NCBI GenBank assembly: GCA_003389325.1
Contig: QQVE01000040.1
Span: 1 to 64,000, forward strand
Origin: Planctomycetota bacterium
Lineage (GTDB): Bacteria; Planctomycetota; Planctomycetia; Pirellulales; PALSA-1355
DNA: 64,000 nucleotides
Direction of reading: 5' to 3'
Shown here: piece after piece, positions 61,811-64,000 of the stretch
How positions within the stretch are numbered: the stretch's first letter is position 1
Layout: each line of letters starts with the position of its first letter
The notes under the pieces: generated by a model
What the model saw: the letters and a program-made list of their open reading frames with translations, nothing else
Told to the model about the DNA's origin: nothing
Database searches by the model: none
Program-made: the position numbers and the translations under genes

Positions 61811-62374
61811 TCACGCCCGCGAGACGAACTGTCCGGTGCGCGTGTCGACTTTCACAACCTCGTCCTGCGAGAGGTACTCGGGCACCTGGATCACTAGGCC
61901 GGTTTCGAGCTTCGCCGGCTTGGTGCGGCTGGTGGCCGAGTTGCCACGCACGCCGGGATCGCACTCGACGACCTTCAGCTCTACGACCAGCGGCAGTTGC
62001 AGGCCGACGCATTCGCCGTTGTAGATCATCGTCTGCATGCCTTCGAGCTGCTCGGTGATGTAGGGCGTCTCGTCGGCTACGTCTTCCAGCGGCAGGGCGT
62101 ACTGGTTGTAGTCGGTTTGGTCGAGAAAGTGCATGTGCGTCGCGTCGGCGTACATGAACGTCACGGCACGGCGCTCGAAATCGGCCTCGTCGAGCGACTC
62201 GCCCCCGCGCAGCACGATGTCGGTCTTCTGCTTGGTCACCAGGTTCCGCGCCCGATACTTGTAGAGCGTGGCGGCGCCGCGGGCCGAGGGGCTTTGCACG
62301 GTGACGCTCTCGATCAGACACGGGGCGCCGTGGTAGTTGACAACCGCACCGTTCTTGATTTCCTTGGCCAGCAT
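61811..62374 (-). CDS. efpL: EF-P-like translation factor EfpL (YeiP)
   Basis: A 187-residue three-domain elongation factor P paralogue. The tip loop reads VQSPSARGAATLYK with R32 at the apex, matching YeiP/EfpL (IQSPTARGAATLYK in E. coli) rather than EF-P, whose loop carries a modified lysine or rhamnosylated arginine. The C-terminal GLVIQVPEYLSQDEVVKVDT is also family-like. EfpL relieves ribosome stalling at proline-containing and related motifs. No lysine-modifying enzyme gene (epmA, epmB) lies in the window, consistent with an unmodified loop. Confidence 0.88.
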   Translation of the reverse strand: MLAKEIKNGAVVNYHGAPCLIESVTVQSPSARGAATLYKYRARNLVTKQKTDIVLRGGESLDEADFERRAVTFMYADATHMHFLDQTDYNQYALPLEDVADETPYITEQLEGMQTMIYNGECVGLQLPLVVELKVVECDPGVRGNSATSRTKPAKLETGLVIQVPEYLSQDEVVKVDTRTGQFVSRA

Positions 62375-62393
62375 CCTTCCCGCTCCGTGGGAT

Positions 62394-62891
62394 CTACAGA
62401 AACGTGCCCGACTGCGGGTCGACGCCGATGCCGCCGGTCATTTCCACCATGGAATCCAGCACGATCAACAGCGTGCTGGGGTCGAGCATTTCGTCGGGCT
62501 CGTCAGCCGCGATCGCTGGGCCGTCGTCGGCCTGCTGCTCGAAGTGCAACAGGTCGAACCGCGCGTCGCATTCCTTGATGCGGGCCAGCTTGCGCCGTTC
62601 GTCGGCATCCAGCGGTATCTCCTTGAGCTCCTTCTCGAGCGTTTCGTTTTGCTCCAGCACTTCCTCGCCGGCCAGGAAACTGATGTCGAGCGCCGCATAG
62701 TCGTCGGGCGAAAGCACCGTGATCGACTCGAAGCGGCCGTCCTCGTCCGCCCGGGCATCGGTGAGCTCAAAGCGGTCGCTCAGCGCCGCAAGCACCTCTT
62801 CCACGTGCTTGAGTGTCGGGCGCTTGCTGGAGTCGAACAGCACGAAATACGTTTCGCGCCATTTGAACTCCTCGCGTTCAAAGGTGGACAT
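62394..62891 (-). CDS. Conserved hypothetical protein (165 aa)
   Basis: An acidic 165-residue cytoplasmic protein (FKWRETYFVLFDSSKRPTLK, ESITVLSPDDYAALDISFLA). The C-terminal ~40 residues are Asp/Pro/Leu-rich (DEMLDPSTLLIVLDSMVEMT). No family recognised. It ends 19 bp before the efpL start on the same strand, so the two are probably co-transcribed. Confidence 0.7.
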   Translation of the reverse strand: MSTFEREEFKWRETYFVLFDSSKRPTLKHVEEVLAALSDRFELTDARADEDGRFESITVLSPDDYAALDISFLAGEEVLEQNETLEKELKEIPLDADERRKLARIKECDARFDLLHFEQQADDGPAIAADEPDEMLDPSTLLIVLDSMVEMTGGIGVDPQSGTFL

Positions 62892-62957
62892 GGCTACGTC
62901 CGGGCCCGTTGGGGACCGCTTTCAAGAGTAGATTCCGCGGCGCTGGGTCGCGCGGCT

Positions 62958-63194
62958 CTAGCGCTCCCATTCCTCTTCCGGAGGTCCCAGGCCGCCTTGC
63001 CAGGCCTCAAGCGCCTGCAGGATGTCGTCCCGCTCGCGCTGCTTGGCCCACACGCTCTCGCCTTGTTCCAGGCGGATCTCATATTGTCCTTCGCGCTCGC
63101 AATCCTCGGCGCCGCAGAAGTGCGGCGTAGCCGATACCCACATCACGCGATACAAGGGGACGTGCTTGTCGTCGATCGTGCAAAAAATGGACAT
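62958..63194 (-). CDS. Hypothetical protein (78 aa)
   Basis: I start at the ATG at 63194, 6 nt after AGGGGAGG; an ATG two codons earlier abuts that site. The 78-residue protein (MSIFCTIDDKHVPLYRVMWV) contains two cysteines in HFCGAEDCEREGQYEI, which with nearby His could bind metal but do not form a known zinc motif. It is flanked by the 165-residue hypothetical gene and proC on the same strand. Confidence 0.6.
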   Translation of the reverse strand: MSIFCTIDDKHVPLYRVMWVSATPHFCGAEDCEREGQYEIRLEQGESVWAKQRERDDILQALEAWQGGLGPPEEEWER

Positions 63195-63237
63195 ACTCAT
63201 CCTCCCCTGTTCGGCGCGGTCGCTATCTCACTTACAA

Positions 63238-64000
63238 TTATACTCGACCCAGTTCGATCGAGCGGCGTGTTGCCGATTGAACGGCATTTATCAGCGTGCC
63301 TCGCAGCTTGCCGGCCTCGAGGGCTTCCAGGCCCGCGATCGTCGTTCCGCCGGGACTGGCCACGCGGTCTTTCAGCACGCCGGGGTGCTCGCCGGTTTCC
63401 AACACCATTTGTGCGGCGCCGCGCAACGTTTGGGCGGCCAGCGCCAACGCCACGTCGCGTTTCAGGCCCATCGCGACGCCGCCGTCGGCCAGGGCCTCGA
63501 TCATCACGTAGGCGAACGCCGGCCCGGAGCCCGAGAGGCCCGTGACGGCGTCCAGCAGCGGCTCGTCGACCTCGAACGCGATTCCCACCGATTCGAGCAA
63601 CTGTTTGACCAGCGCTGCGTCGTCCTGTGTAGCTCGCGGTCCTAGGCAGTAACCGCTGGCGCTTTCGCCGACCAGGCACGGCGTGTTGGGCATCACGCGC
63701 ACCAGCCGTGCCTTGCCGAGCGACTTTTCGAGCGTCGCCAGCTTCACTCCCGCGGCAATCGACACGACGAGTTTTCCCGCGGCAGCCTTCACCATCGGCG
63801 CGATGGCCGATGCCAGGTGCTGCGGTTTCGTGGCCAGCACGATCACCTCGGCCTGTTCGGCCAGGCTGGCATTGTCGCCAACCGTCTTCGCGCCGGCCAC
63901 GCTTTGCGTAAACGCGTTGAGCGCCTCGCTCGACGGGTCGGCCGCCAGAACCGCGGTTGGCTCGGCCAGGCCCGCTTTGACGAACCCCGCGGCCAAGGCC
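63238..64000 (-). CDS. proC: Pyrroline-5-carboxylate reductase (N-terminus beyond window)
   Basis: Last step of proline synthesis: NAD(P)H reduction of pyrroline-5-carboxylate. The frame is open to the window edge, so perhaps 15-20 N-terminal residues, including the first part of the Rossmann motif, are missing. Visible family motifs are VLATKPQHLASAI, RVMPNTPCLVGESASGYC, DAVTGLSGSGPAFAYVMIEA and the C-terminal DRVASPGGTTIAGLEALEAG. It is the promoter-proximal gene of a minus-strand run towards efpL. Confidence 0.93.
   Translation of the reverse strand, partial: ALAAGFVKAGLAEPTAVLAADPSSEALNAFTQSVAGAKTVGDNASLAEQAEVIVLATKPQHLASAIAPMVKAAAGKLVVSIAAGVKLATLEKSLGKARLVRVMPNTPCLVGESASGYCLGPRATQDDAALVKQLLESVGIAFEVDEPLLDAVTGLSGSGPAFAYVMIEALADGGVAMGLKRDVALALAAQTLRGAAQMVLETGEHPGVLKDRVASPGGTTIAGLEALEAGKLRGTLINAVQSATRRSIELGRV

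Noticed and set aside
1..64000. CRISPR array, insertion sequence, prophage or toxin-antitoxin module
   Set aside because: No spaced repeat series, transposase, integrase, phage structural gene or toxin family was found; gene content is chromosomal core and lineage-specific.

Overview
The window is a GC-rich bacterial chromosome segment from a member of the Planctomycetota, most likely order Pirellulales. The gene content shows this directly: a DUF1549/DUF1553 protein next to a DUF1501 protein, a second DUF1501 gene, a BBP7-type outer-membrane barrel, a PEP-CTERM protein, a DUF1571 protein, a PhoPQ-activated pathogenicity-related (PqaA-like) protein, and a small lysine-rich protein of a type I associate with planctomycetes. 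The lipid A genes show a diderm envelope. I see no insertion sequence, prophage, plasmid function or CRISPR array; this is core and lineage-specific chromosome.

Layout. 1-3.8 kb (minus): xdhC, a MobA-like nucleotidyltransferase and a membrane lipoprotein gene broken by an exact 26-bp tandem duplication. 4.1-7.8 kb (plus): psd and pssA (phosphatidylethanolamine synthesis, overlapping), riboflavin synthase, rsmA and a small conserved gene. 8.2-12.6 kb: a fatty acyl-AMP ligase/ACP/alpha-oxoamine synthase fusion facing an NAD-dependent epimerase, a possible sphingolipid locus. 13-24 kb: outer-membrane barrel, TraB-like protein, sugar isomerase, sthA, PQQ-type propeller, arfB, UVR-domain protein, an extended csrA and a TPR-glycosyltransferase. 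24.6-31.7 kb: DUF1549/DUF1501 pair, PqaA-like protein, second DUF1501, DapA-family lyase. 32-37.7 kb: DMT transporter, YqgE, MaoC-haloalkane dehalogenase pair, csrA-HU operon, methyltransferase. 38-45 kb: glycosyltransferase, PEP-CTERM protein, Wzz-like protein, tRNA-Gln(CUG), acylphosphatase, ABC-2 permease.

45.1-48.7 kb (minus) is a lipid A operon: OmpH/Skp, lpxC, lpxA and a Gfo/Idh oxidoreductase. 49-55 kb: M28 protease, FHA-GAF histidine kinase, MBL hydrolase, DUF1571 protein. 55.2-58.5 kb (minus) is a stripped-down dcw locus: mraZ, rsmH and a LysM protein, with four phased MraZ-type boxes at the promoter and an intergenic region rich in nested hairpins before rsmH. 58.6-64 kb: GT4 glycosyltransferase, queA, a fungal-type cytosine deaminase, the lysine-rich protein, efpL, two hypothetical genes and a truncated proC.

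Regulatory signals that can be read include several good sigma-70-like promoters, several with 18-bp spacers, and four or five intrinsic terminators. The observations most worth following up are the mraZ operator plus the structured mraZ-rsmH RNA, the frameshifting duplication, the FAAL-ACP-oxoamine synthase locus, and the orphan minus-strand terminator near 24.3 kb.
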